This document shows positions 10,477 through 21,061 of a stretch of 64,000 nucleotides of DNA, one piece after another. Each line of letters opens with the position of its first letter. The first letter of the stretch is position 1. The position numbers and the translations under genes are program-made. The stretch comes from Zeugodacus cucurbitae. Its lineage: Eukaryota > Arthropoda > Insecta > Diptera > Tephritidae. Where the stretch lies: the NCBI RefSeq assembly GCF_028554725.1, contig NC_071671.1, positions 27,280,001 through 27,344,000 on the forward strand. Direction: 5' to 3'. The notes below the pieces were generated by a model that saw only the letters and a program-made list of their open reading frames with translations, was not told the DNA's origin and did not search any database.

Positions 10477-13400
10477 TTAATCATAATTCATTGGATTTGC
10501 ATAGTAAACGTTATTTGCATACAACGCACCTCCGAAATTCGACGAATTGGGATAATAATCTCTTCTATTGTAATCAGTTTCATAATCGGAAACATCATAG
10601 GGTCCTCGCGGTGCCATATTTGCTGTACCTATGCCGGTATTACTTGACACATGTCCAGTATGTGCATGTGTAGTCGGTCCATGGCCATAGGGGTAAGCAT
10701 CGTATGTGGGTTGCTCATATGAGATTGGGTCTTCGTAGCCACGTCTGCAACACAACACATATATAAATTAATAATAATGTTAATAATACAGAATAATGCA
10801 CAAATCAAATGCAAATATAGCATACCCATATGTTTCTTCCATGGCAGTTCGTGCCTTCTCTAATATGGACAAAACCTTTTGCTTAGGTGCTACTGTATTT
10901 TTATTAAATTGCAAATTTTGCGTGGATTGCGGAGTTCTGTGAAAAAAAATGTTTAAATAAGAAATTATTAAATATAAAAATTAATATAATAAAATAGAAA
11001 ATAATAACAGAAAAAAAAATAGAAATTAATATTAAAAAAAAATGTAAAATGTTTTACATAAAAATAAATAAATCAAATTTAAATTGTTTTATATAAAAAT
11101 AAATCTAAACCCACCGGTATGCATGATGTGGCGCCCCTTTACCCATAGACATATTGTTGCCACCAGCTACTGCACCCATCGTACCGCCGGCGCCACCTAA
11201 AACACCAGCTGTACCACCTGCACTTCCCACACCACCGCCAGTTAGATTACTACTAGGCGGCTGGTGAGGAATTTTCTTATAAGCTGACTTGGTTACATCG
11301 TCAGAAATGCCTGTATTGTCCATTAATTCTCTTAGCTGCTCTTGTCGTATAACATCATTACTATCAGGTATTAAGTACTTGCGTAGCTCAGCCATTGCGT
11401 AGGCGATACGCGCATAAGCTTCTGCCGGTGGTGCGATTGTAGAGATTTCCACATGTAAATCACTATTTAAATGTGCATATTTCGGGTCTTTTGACGAACG
11501 CAATTCCTCTTCCTTCGCACGATCACGCATCGAATTGCGTCCCAGTACGGTCATTTTACAAAGTGTCTCCTCTTGCAATCGGCGCAAGGAATTCCCTTTT
11601 GGTCCCAATAATTTGCCAACAAAATTAAACTGCAAACAAATCAGTTGTATGTGTATTGAGCTCTTGTTATTTTAAAATATGACTGCTTACCTTGGGATGT
11701 TCCCGTATTGGTACCAATACTTTTTGAGAAACACGCAATGGTTTTTCTCTATAAATATCCGCATATTTTTGTTCACGTGGTGGTATGCGACCCATAGATT
11801 GGACCTTCTCGATTTCTAAAATATATATAAAAGTAAGTTTTAAATTTTAAACATATATGTATAAAACATCTATAAACTAATTACAACTTCAACTTAACGA
11901 TCGTTTAGCCGATTTTAATTAAAAAATAAATTATTATTTTTTATATAATATAATATAATATATATATTTTAGTATATACAGTAGAATTCGGATATAACGA
12001 CCTTCAAGGGACCGGCGATATTATGTCGTACTAACCGGATGACGTATAAAACGGATAATTACATATGTATGTAATTATGTGTTATAAATGCGAACGTTTG
12101 ATTTTCCTATTTAGGTATTTATGTTTATTTTAATTATTCTTATATGTACACAAATAAGTAGTACATACCAAATTACAAACATAAGTACGTAATGTACTGT
12201 AATAATGTCGCTAACGTAGGAAATCTGTTATTTGGGTTTGTTTTTGACAGACTTTTGTTCGGTAGTAAGAACTTTGGACAGCATTGTGAATTCTTGACAT
12301 CATTGTTTTCATATGGTCATCATCAAAGTTAGTCTGAACAAATACATTAAGCGTTTCCGCAGCCTTCAGAGCTTCAGATACACTCAAGGTTGGATAAAAC
12401 TCGTCGCTATCTTTGCTATTCTCGTTGTCGGCGATGATATTATCCACAATGTTTTCATCAGACGGCTCTTCACAAGTGGCGACAGCATCATCGACGCGCG
12501 CGTATTGTTTAAAGTCCTCGTTTGTTATGGGTAACTGATGCTTATCAATAGCCTTCGCCCAAATGCTCAGCAGTTCGTCGTCTTTTTCGTTAAAATCATC
12601 TGAAGTTATGGTACATTCTACATTGCTTCGGACAAAACCAGCATGTTTGTAACAGTTAAAAATTGTTCCTTGCTTGAGTTGAGTCCAGGCACTAACTGTG
12701 ATTTACGCGCGCCAATAAGGAGAATTGAACGGTGAAGTGCGTCGTTTTAAACGGACGAATTATCGTAAAAATTGTCGCTATAAACGGTTTGTCGCTCAAA
12801 CCGGAGTCGCACTAAACGGTTACATTTTCTTAGTATCTAACTATTAAACCTAACTTGAGTAAATAACAACTACGCTAAAAACGGTTAGTCGTTATAAGCG
12901 ACGTCGTTATAAATGAATTCTACTGTATTATAATATTTTCATTTTTAAGTATTATAATATACATATCTATTTATTTAGCTTTGCATAAATATGTTTTCTG
13001 TTCCTTGTTAATCAGCATAATCTTAATTACGTTAATTTTGTTTCCAAATTTGATGCTACCGCTAAAACTCACCACAGTCCATTAATTTTTCGGCAATTGG
13101 AAACTTTCTATCCATACGATTTTTCTCAGCCATACAATCACGTATGTATTCGTTTGCCTTATCGTTCAATTGACCACCTTCGCCACCGCCTCCCATCATA
13201 CCCATTCCAACACCGACAACACCGCCACCACCACCACCGCTGCCAACAACTCCGCCTACATGGTGGTGTAGATCATGATTTGAGCTATCACCATTATGTG
13301 GATCTACTCCCGGTACACAACCGCTTTTACGTTGCTTGCCATAGTCATCATCATCATTGTAGTTTGCGTAGTCACCGTTGCCGTCGTAGACGTCAGTCAT
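10477..13400 (-). CDS. KH gene A: Sam68/Kep1/qkr58E-type KH-domain RNA-binding protein
   Basis: Minus-strand exons 13400-13073, 11815-11691, 11629-11115, 10936-10826 and 10744-10477 sum to 1347 nt (448 aa). The start MTDVYDGNGD was chosen because the acidic Tyr/Asp-rich opening resembles that of KH gene B; an in-frame ATG at 13466 exists. Residues 1-110 include a glycine run. The maxi-KH core follows, with GRIPPREQKYADIY, then KFNFVGKLLGPKG (GPKG loop near 160-163), the RNA-contacting RLQEET helix and the GRNSMRDRAKEEELR segment. The tail has a Gly/Ala-rich region, then an ILEKAR motif, then a Tyr/Asn-rich end. This KH-plus-QUA1-like layout is that of Sam68-family (KHDRBS) splicing regulators, represented in Drosophila by the Kep1/qkr58E group. 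It acts in the nucleus by family knowledge. Intron 1 contains a pogo-like transposon. Which qkr58E member it is orthologous to cannot be told here. Confidence 0.87.
11979..12925 (-). mobile_element. pogo/Tigger-like Tc1-mariner element in intron 1 of KH gene A
   Basis: The 947-bp insert is bounded by terminal inverted repeats (CAGTAGAATTC then about TATAACGAC on both sides, roughly 20 of 23 matching) and flanked by TA at 11977-11978 and 12926-12927. Its subterminal DNA is rich in TCGTTATA and AAACGG motifs, typical of this group. On the minus strand an open frame from about 12685 to the TAA at 12211 encodes the C-terminal part of a Tigger/jerky-type DDE protein: it starts near FNCYKHAGF, passes an acidic region and ends QTQITDFLR. 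The N-terminal DNA-binding and most catalytic parts are missing, so it is a truncated non-autonomous copy. It lies in the same orientation as the host gene. Confidence 0.85.
12211..12685 (-). pseudogene. C-terminal fragment of a Tigger/jerky-like transposase
   Basis: This is an uninterrupted frame of about 158 codons with no start of its own. It begins in a Cys/His/aromatic segment followed by a Trp-containing helix (LLSIWAKAID). It then has an acidic linker and a C-terminal ALKAAETLNVFV region ending QTQITDFLR and a stop. That order matches the end of CENP-B/jerky/Tigger transposases. It sits wholly between the terminal inverted repeats of the surrounding element. The frame is still open, which suggests a fairly recent deletion derivative or conservation by chance. 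Confidence 0.7.
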
Positions 13401-14991
13401 CTTGCAACCGCACAACAACAAATGTTTGCGCTGCACACACAACAACGTGTGAAGAGCAGCCCCCAAAAGCAGTTATCAATTCACAAAACGTTAATAAACG
13501 GAACAGCAACTACGACACAATCAGCCAAGTGAAGGGGAAACCTAATACGAAAGTAAATCTGGAATATGCACAAAAAACGTGTATATACATATTTATTAAG
13601 TTGCAATTATTTAGTGTCCTCTCTGCATATAGTATATGTATGTGTATATGTGTTAAAATTCACGAAACAACAAAGAAAAATGTTGCGATTCCCATTTATG
13701 TTACTATTTCCGGTGTTTTTTTTACATTCACGCACATAGTTTAATTAAGAGTTGAATTATTTCAAACCGTTTATTAATATTTAATCTTCTGTATTTTTTT
13801 TCACAAAATGACTATCACTTTCACCTTCGGTATATAGAAAAAATTAAGTTGCATTTTACACTAGCCTATCAATCTTTCTGCCATGCATGCAATTGCCGAC
13901 AAGCGTTGCAAATAACCGGACCGTTAAATCGATTTAAAATTTTTTTAAATGAATACAAATTTAGGAAGAATAAAATTTAATTATGTATATATTTTAATAA
14001 TACATACTTTTATTTGTCTTAAAAAGATGTGTATTTTTGTTTTAATTATCACTACAAATTTAACACATACAACTTTTTTAACAAGTGTTGAGAATACCAA
14101 GTAACCGTTTCGTCAGCACTTTCGCACAACACTAGCATTCACAAATATTTTTCTATGCATGCAATTGCAGACATCAGCAAGATGCAATGCAATTTCCCCC
14201 TCCAACTATTATTCACATTTTATTATTTTATGCAATTACTGCTGCACTTCGATATTATATTGAAAGCGCACATAATATAAACGCATTCCTGCAATGTTTA
14301 TTACCTTTAACAAAAAATAATAACTTTTAATTGTCGGAAAATGCAACGTCCGACGACTTTCTCGATTCCGATTCACCGCTTCGATTTTTCCAACAATCAA
14401 CCAACAATGAGCAAACTGATGAATGTATTCAAAATTCGCAAGAAGGACTACTAATATTGGTGACTTTTTTGCAGAACACCAATCAACGCCATTGTGAATG
14501 ATATAAAAACTTTACACACGTTCACAATCGTCGTTTGATAAATTTTAAACATATACAATTATTAAAATGTTTAATTTTATTAGAAATTATTTCGTGAATT
14601 TATTCAACCAACTCAATCTTTCACTACGTAAAATTCAGTTATTTAAAAAGTAAACAAAGTTTGATAAACCCTTGGCAGTGACATTTTGGAAATCAACTGA
14701 AATATTTTGAATTGTTTATTGTATATTAAATTGCAATACATATTTTCTTCAAATCTTGATTGACAAAATAATTTTCGATTGAAAAACAAAAAAAAATTTA
14801 TTTTTTTTTATGTTTCATTCAATTACTATTGTGAATGAATACAGGACAATGCTAGTTGTCCTCCCGTTGAAGATTAAAAAATAAAATTTTGCCAGTACAT
14901 AAATATTTTAATGATATGGTAGCTCTTGGAATATTTTATTTACTAACAATCAGCTGATAAATCATTAAGAATTTTGCGCGGGTTCATAAAA
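13401..14991. promoter_or_regulatory. divergent intergenic region between KH gene A and Mes4
   Basis: KH gene A is transcribed leftward from this 1.6-kb interval and Mes4 rightward, so both promoters should be here. A 14-base word ATGCATGCAATTGC occurs identically at 13883-13896 and 14155-14168. No clear TATA box was assigned. An open frame (13097-13744, plus) running in from the KH exon is antisense to coding sequence and looks spurious. Confidence 0.45.
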
Positions 14992-15517
14992 ATGGCTAGC
15001 GAGGAATTATTTAGCGCAGAATTGACTGAAGATATCCTTAACAAAGAAGATGATAAAGAGGAGCAATTGGACAATGTGGAAGAAGAATCCGAAACGATGG
15101 CTGATGTTAAAGAAACCGAAAATGCTGAAATAGCAGAAGCGGCTAACGGCGGTAACAAATACATTATTACTTTTTGCGCAAATTTCCGATATGTCTAAAT
15201 ATATGTATGTTTTTTTTTATGATTCAGAAAAGGTGCATTCAACAAGTGAAAATGGTGGGCCAGAAGCACGCCTATTCCAGTTGCCACTAACACGTATCAG
15301 AAATTTAATGAAATTAGACCCAGACATGAATATTGCTTCAACCGAAGCAGTTTTTGTGGTCACGCGTTCAACTGAACTCTTTATAGAATCATTGGCGCGA
15401 GAAGCTTTCTCCTACACAACGCAATCGAAGAAAAAAACAGTACAGAAACGTGATGTAGATCTGGCCATTTCATCAGTAGATAGCCTCATGTTCTTAGACG
15501 GCGCAATGAATTTCTAG
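14992..15517 (+). CDS. Mes4: DNA polymerase epsilon subunit 4 (Mes4/POLE4), histone-fold protein
   Basis: Exons 14992-15151 and 15228-15517 join at phase 1 to give 450 nt (149 aa). The first 60 or so residues are highly acidic (Glu/Asp-rich, start MASEELFSAEL). The second exon is a complete histone fold: LPLTRIRNLMKLDPDMNI, then the long helix STEAVFVVTRSTELFIESLA, then KRDVDLAISSVDSLMFLDG. This is the CBF-A/NF-YC-like fold of POLE4/Dpb3, known in Drosophila as Mes4. The protein pairs with a CHRAC/POLE3-type histone-fold partner in the DNA polymerase epsilon holoenzyme, where it binds DNA. The length is normal for the family. The start follows AAAA (Kozak-compatible) and no upstream in-frame ATG is plausible. 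The gene is tail-to-tail with KH gene B. Confidence 0.9.
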
Positions 15518-16641
15518 CAATTAGTGCGTACCATAGAAGTGGTGTTATATATATTTTTTCTAAAATTAATTAACCTTAAGTTTTGCGTATAATAATAATT
15601 TTAATGAAATGAATATGAATTGTTGCGTTTACATTTGGTTAATGTCGTATAGCAAGTATACTGTTCAACAGACCGATATCATTCAAGCAAAATATAAAAT
15701 TTTATTCGGGAATATTATTATATTTTTTTTATACAAAATTCGACTTACCACAACTTTTGCTACTTTATTTAAATTAAAACCAGCTTAATTGTTTTATGTT
15801 TGTTATTTATTTTTAGATTTTTAGTGTAATTCTTAAAATAATATGTCTCTTACTATTGTTTAACATTCGAATTTTTAATTGAGTCTGATTTTTATAATGT
15901 CTTAATGTTTCTTTCTGTACCATGTTGTACAATCATTAACACTATTTTCATAGTTCGGATTTAAATTGGCTGCGACAAATACTTACGTTCAAATGATAAC
16001 ACTGCACACACATTCTCAATAGTTTCCTGTATTACTTATTACTATTATCATTATTATTATTTTTTTTTGTTTTAATTAATTAATAATTTCCAAAGTGCTC
16101 GTTGATTTGTATCAATTAAATGGGTTTTACATGTCTATATTATTTGTTTTATTAATTTTGTGGTTTGTTTGTCTCAATTAAAATTTTATACTTTCTGCTT
16201 TTGCTATAATAACGTTTTTATTTTGTAAAATGTACACTAATGACTTTTGTTTTAATTAATGTTTAAATTTGTTCCTTATATGATTTTTCATTGTTGTTTT
16301 GCTTAAAAATTTTGTATACGCGTTACTTGAAATCATTTACGAATAATTATAAGATTTGATATTAACAATTAAATACCATTATACTGTTTATTTGTTTACT
16401 TTCAAATATATTTTCTAACTCTGTACGTTTATATTTTATATATGTATCCTTTAGTTTTTGTTTTTTCTTTTCTCATGTTTATTTAGATATTTGATATTTA
16501 ATAGTTTAAACTAACACATATTGTTATTGTTGTTTCTGTTTTCTTGTTTTTCTTTTTTTTTTTTGTTTGCAACATGGATTGGTAGTCATACTCATTTTGT
16601 AGAGTTGTTCTCTTGTTGTGTAAAATGCTTTTATTTACATT
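15518..16641. other. convergent 3' region between Mes4 and KH gene B
   Basis: About 1.1 kb of T-rich DNA between two converging stop codons. It should hold the 3' UTRs of both genes. I see no frame of interest, no RNA gene and no clear repeat. Confidence 0.5.
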
Positions 16642-18913
16642 TTAACGCAATTTCGGATATGGTGCCGAACGATAACGTACGCTTTCCCCCCGTGAGCGAG
16701 ATCCTGCTTCGTAGTGTGAGGAGGAGTGCGAGCCCGATGTTGCAGGTCGGTATGACGATGAAGAACGACCGTTGCTTGGTTTAGCTAATTTGGAGAGAAT
16801 TTTGTGTTTTTTTCGTTATATCTATGTGTTTTGAAGCATTTGAAATATTGTATTTAAAGGCTGATTAAATGAATTTTTTAAGCTATTCTGTTTATATTTT
16901 TTCTTTTTTTTTACAGCAACTCCCTTTGGTTTCCTTCCTTAATTTCATTTATTATAATTTGGTATAGATACAACGAATTTAAATAACTTATGACATTGAA
17001 ATTCGGAACAAACGGTTTTCATATAAAGTCGTGTTTTAGTTATTTGGTTTTTGCGTTACTTTGTTTTTTTTTCTCTCGGTCAATTTATATGGAAAACATG
17101 TAAAGAGTTGAAAATATTAGTGATCTTGGTTTGAGTTCTTCATTATATATTTTATAAGAAAATAACTTTTATATATTTTGTAGGTTTTCGTGTTTAAATG
17201 CATTTCATTTATAGTTAGTTCCGCATATTACTTTGTCCTGAGTTACTTTAATTGCACTTTATTTAAATTCGTTACTTTTATCGCGTAGTTTGTATTTATA
17301 ATCTTCATGTTGGTATTATATGATTTAGCTACGGTAGTTTTTGGCATGTAAATTTCGCGTTTAAAATAGTGTTTTAACGTAGATTGCTTGTGACAATCAA
17401 TCACTTGATTGAACGTGTAATTTTTCAGTTTCATTTAAATAGTTTATGCATGTATTGGGTACGCGACTTACCTGGATATGCAGCTGTGTATGAGGATGAG
17501 TGCGGATGATATTCGCGACGATAATCACGCTCATACGAACCACTTTCGTATGGCGCATGATGGGTACTTGAATGTTTTGATGGTGGCGGTGGCGTATAAC
17601 GATCATATTCACCATGGTGCTCGTACAATTCATGATCACGTGATCTATAAAAATCAATGAATTTTACAAATTTCGGCTAAAAGTAATTATTCATACCTGT
17701 GTGATTTTACTAGGCCATAACCTGGATCCTCCATAACATAACGTGCCTTCTCTAAAATTGAGTAAACCTTCGGTTTAGATGACTTCTCAAATGCAGGTGG
17801 TGGTGGCGTACTGTAATATATGGTAATTCAATAATAAATTAGTATATTTCGATATTAAAATTTTCCCTGATGGTAAAAATTCATAAACACTCAAATATAC
17901 ATTCAAGTTATGTTCACTGTGCAGCGCACGTATAATCTGTAAGCACCACTAAATCATACATTTCTATACACTTTTATAAAAAATTCGAAATTAAAATTTA
18001 GATTTTTACATAAACTCACCGACAGCTATAGACAGCATGCTCACCGTATGATTTCGAGTAATGAGTTTTTTTGTACATACGCTCTTTGCCGTCCATTTCA
18101 CGCATTTGCTCCATGCGTATATCGTCATTTGCATCTGGTATCATGAACTTTCGAATTTCAGCTAAAGCATATGCTAAACGATGATATGCTTCCGAAGGTG
18201 GTGCCACCGTTGATATTTCCACATGCAAATCGCGACTGAGATGTGCGTACTTTGGATTACCGGAGTTTCGTAATTCCTCCTCTTTAGCGTGATCGCGCAT
18301 AGAATTACGTCCCATAACGACCATTTTGCAAAATGTTTCTTCTTGTAATTGGCGCAATGTATTGCCTTTTGGTCCCAGTATCTTACCAACAAAATTAAAT
18401 TTCGGATATTCCTTAATCGGGAATAATACTTTTTGTGCGACACGTATTGGTTTTTCACTATATACATTTGCGTAGATTTCTGGCTTTGGTATGCGTCCGC
18501 TAACTAAAATTTTCTCAATTTCTGAAAATAAAAACAACTTTAATGATATGTACATGCATAATATTTATAGATACATATATGTACATATATTGGCAGAGCC
18601 ACCACCTACTGCACACATATTTATCTACATACTTACCATCGTCTATTAAACGCTTGCAAACAGTATGATCTTTACCAAGCGTCTTCTTTTCTTGTTCACA
18701 TTGCTCCAGATAGGAGTTAGTTTTTTCGTTTAGTGGTGGTGCGTCATGAGATTGCATTGCTTGTCCATGATCCTGTCCGCGTCCATGTCCATCCATATCT
18801 CCACTACTGCCAGCACCCGTATTACTACCACCACCGGCTTCATCGTCTGTACGCCTTTTCCTTTTGTAATCTGTGGTATCGTCATTGTAATCACGATCAT
18901 AATCTCTTGGCAT
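16642..18913 (-). CDS. KH gene B: Sam68/Kep1/qkr58E-type KH-domain RNA-binding protein
   Basis: Minus-strand exons 18913-18637, 18521-18020, 17810-17697, 17644-17472 and 16784-16642 total 1209 nt (402 aa). The N terminus is charged (MPRDYDRDYNDD, then KRKRR) and followed by a Gly/Ser linker and the QUA1-like LNEKTNSYLEQCEQEKK. The KH domain lies in exon 2 with the GPKG loop near residues 142-145 and the EKPIRVAQKVLFP strand. After the KH come TPPPP, an ILEKAR motif and an Arg/Tyr/Ser-rich tail ending RYRSAPYPKLR. Exon 5, 687 bp downstream of exon 4, was missed by simple frame scanning. It is supported by phase and by the RYRS-PY ending shared with KH gene C. Unlike genes A and C, B has no intron between the PKFNFVGK strand and the preceding segment. 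Retention of intron 4 would give a stop at 17431. By family it is a nuclear RNA-binding splicing regulator. Confidence 0.87.
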
Positions 18914-19597
18914 ATTTAGTATTTAATAGTTCTTTGCACACACAGAATTATATATTAAAACTTATGTTCTTTCCACCTTCGTCAAATTTTCACAAGCTTT
19001 GGTTTTTTTTTTTGCGAAAAAAGATGGAGACTGAAAAAGTGTTGCCAAATTAACTGATTACATCAATGCGGCCGGACTGATCAAAATGTTTAAAATACAT
19101 ATCTGTTTTTATAACAGTTACAAAATGTTGAAATAAAGGATATGCGGTAATTTTTAGAATTAATTCAGTTTTTAACAAAATTTATTTTAATATACTATAA
19201 TTTTTGTTTGTTTGTGTAATTATTTTTGAAATTTAAATTTAATAAATTTCAAAATTTTGTTATCATCATACGTTGCATTTCCGCATGCATTCGTTGGGAT
19301 GCATTAAAATTTTGGCATCTCTGATTTTACGGCGAATGATATGGAAAATGTCAAAATTATTCGCCGTTTCAAGGGGAGGAAAATTAATGAAAGACTTGAC
19401 AGGTATTCAGTCTGCCTATCAGCATATATGCCGTTGTCTATTTTTTAAATATTCCTCTTTATGTTAAATAAGTGAAGTTAATTGCCAACAAACTACAATT
19501 TATGTAAATGCACTAACACGGGTATAAGCGTAAAATAGCTGTATTGAAGTTATATTGTGAAAATATTGTAAACGAGTGTGTGAGGGGTAGCAACGGT
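18914..19597. promoter_or_regulatory. bidirectional promoter region of KH genes B and C
   Basis: The start codons of the minus-strand gene B and plus-strand gene C are 684 bp apart in head-to-head orientation, so this spacer must contain both 5' UTRs and both promoters, or a shared one. A plus-strand frame at 19273-19467 has no protein-like features. I could not assign a TATA box. Confidence 0.5.
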
Positions 19598-21061
19598 ATG
19601 GCGGAAAATGGCATGCGTGTTGGAGGCGCCAGCGGAGCTGAAGTTGGCGACTACAGCAATGGAAATCATGAACACGAGTTAGGACAAGAAAATATTAAGA
19701 GCACGCCGCGCTTAAATGAGACTGCACAAAAGTATATGCAGGAATTACTTGCCGAGCGTGCACGTATGGAAAATCACTTTCCTTTAGCCGTGAAGCTGAT
19801 CGATGAAGGTGAGTGGGAGCATAGAGACAACATCATCTTATAATGATGTTAAAGTGAATTGCATGTTTAACGCAAACATTTTCTTACAGCACTGGAACGC
19901 ATACAGCTGAATGGACGCATACCCACGCGTGAGCAATATGCAGATGTTTATCAGCAAAGGACTATTAGACTGTCACAAAAGGTGCATGTTCCCATAAAAG
20001 ATAAAAAGGTGTGTAGCACATTTTTGTATATGCTACCTTTTATAGATTTTATTGAATTATTATTGTGTTTATTATCTCTAGTTTAATTATGTTGGCAAAC
20101 TGCTTGGACCAAAGGGAAACTCATTGCGCCGACTGCAAGAGGAAACACAATGCAAAATTGTTATACTTGGACGTTTTTCAATGAAAGATCGCGTACGCGA
20201 AGAGGAGTTGCGCAACTCAGCTGATGCCAAATATGCTCACCTTAACTTACCGTTACATGTCGAAGTGTCAACTGTTGCCCCACCAGCTGAAGCATATGCA
20301 CGTATTGCCTATGCTTTAGCAGAAATACGACGTTATTTAATACCAGATAAACACGATGACATACGGCAAGAGCAATTTCGTGAGTTGATGGAAGATCCGG
20401 AAGCAGCTAAGAAAATCACCACACGCCAACAACAGCAGCAGCAACAACAACAGCAACAAAATAATGCTCATTCAGTTGGCGGCAACAACAATAATTCAAA
20501 TCATCGCTCAGGTGGTGCGGCTGGGAACAGTGGCATGTATAGGTAACAATCATAGTTTCCAATGTGTTTTTCATTTCTTTGCGTAATGCAGAATTGAAAT
20601 TTTAATTTGGTTAATTTAAAAACATGAAAAGTTTATTGAACCATTATTCTTCCTTTTAGGCCAAAATATCAACAACAATTTAATTACCATTACAATGATG
20701 AGACTGTTTATTATCGTTCGCATAACAACAATTATCACCAACCAAAACCTTATGTGCCAGGTGAAAATAATGGCTTTTATAACCGATAATATGTATTTAA
20801 TATGTTTATATGTTTTTGTTGTCCGCATATTTATGTATGTGTATAAATTTAATATATTTTACAGCTGCCCAACGCTCAAACCTAATGCACTCGACAATGC
20901 CGCCACAAGCTATTGTCAATGCTTCACCATCGGGTATGTTGCCAAATACATCAAATTATAGTGGGCGTGGTTCAGCCATAAATAGTGGCATACCATCGAA
21001 TAACGTAAATAATTTACGATATCGTTCGTCATTGCCGCCGTATCAGTTTGTAAAAAAATAA
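19598..21061 (+). CDS. KH gene C: Sam68/Kep1/qkr58E-type KH-domain RNA-binding protein
   Basis: Exons 19598-19808, 19890-20008, 20082-20542, 20660-20760 and 20865-21061 total 1089 nt (362 aa). The start MAENGMRV is the first ATG in the frame. The QUA1-like segment LNETAQKYMQELLAERARM leads into the KH region: LNGRIPTREQYADVY, then FNYVGKLLGPKGN (GPKG near 119-122), RRLQEETQCKIVILGR and DRVREEELR. A Gln run and an Asn/Ser/Gly stretch follow, then a Tyr/Asn-rich tail ending LRYRSSLPPYQF. The last exons match the tail design of gene B. If intron 4 is kept, the protein ends GENNGFYNR at 20790 instead, a likely second isoform. A candidate poly(A) signal AATAAA lies at 21274. Family knowledge points to splicing regulation in the nucleus. 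The exact ortholog is not determined. Confidence 0.88.

Noticed and set aside
13097..13744. 215-codon plus-strand frame
   Set aside because: Antisense to the GC-richer first exon of KH gene A; its His/Arg/Ser composition mirrors the Gly/Asp codons of the real exon.
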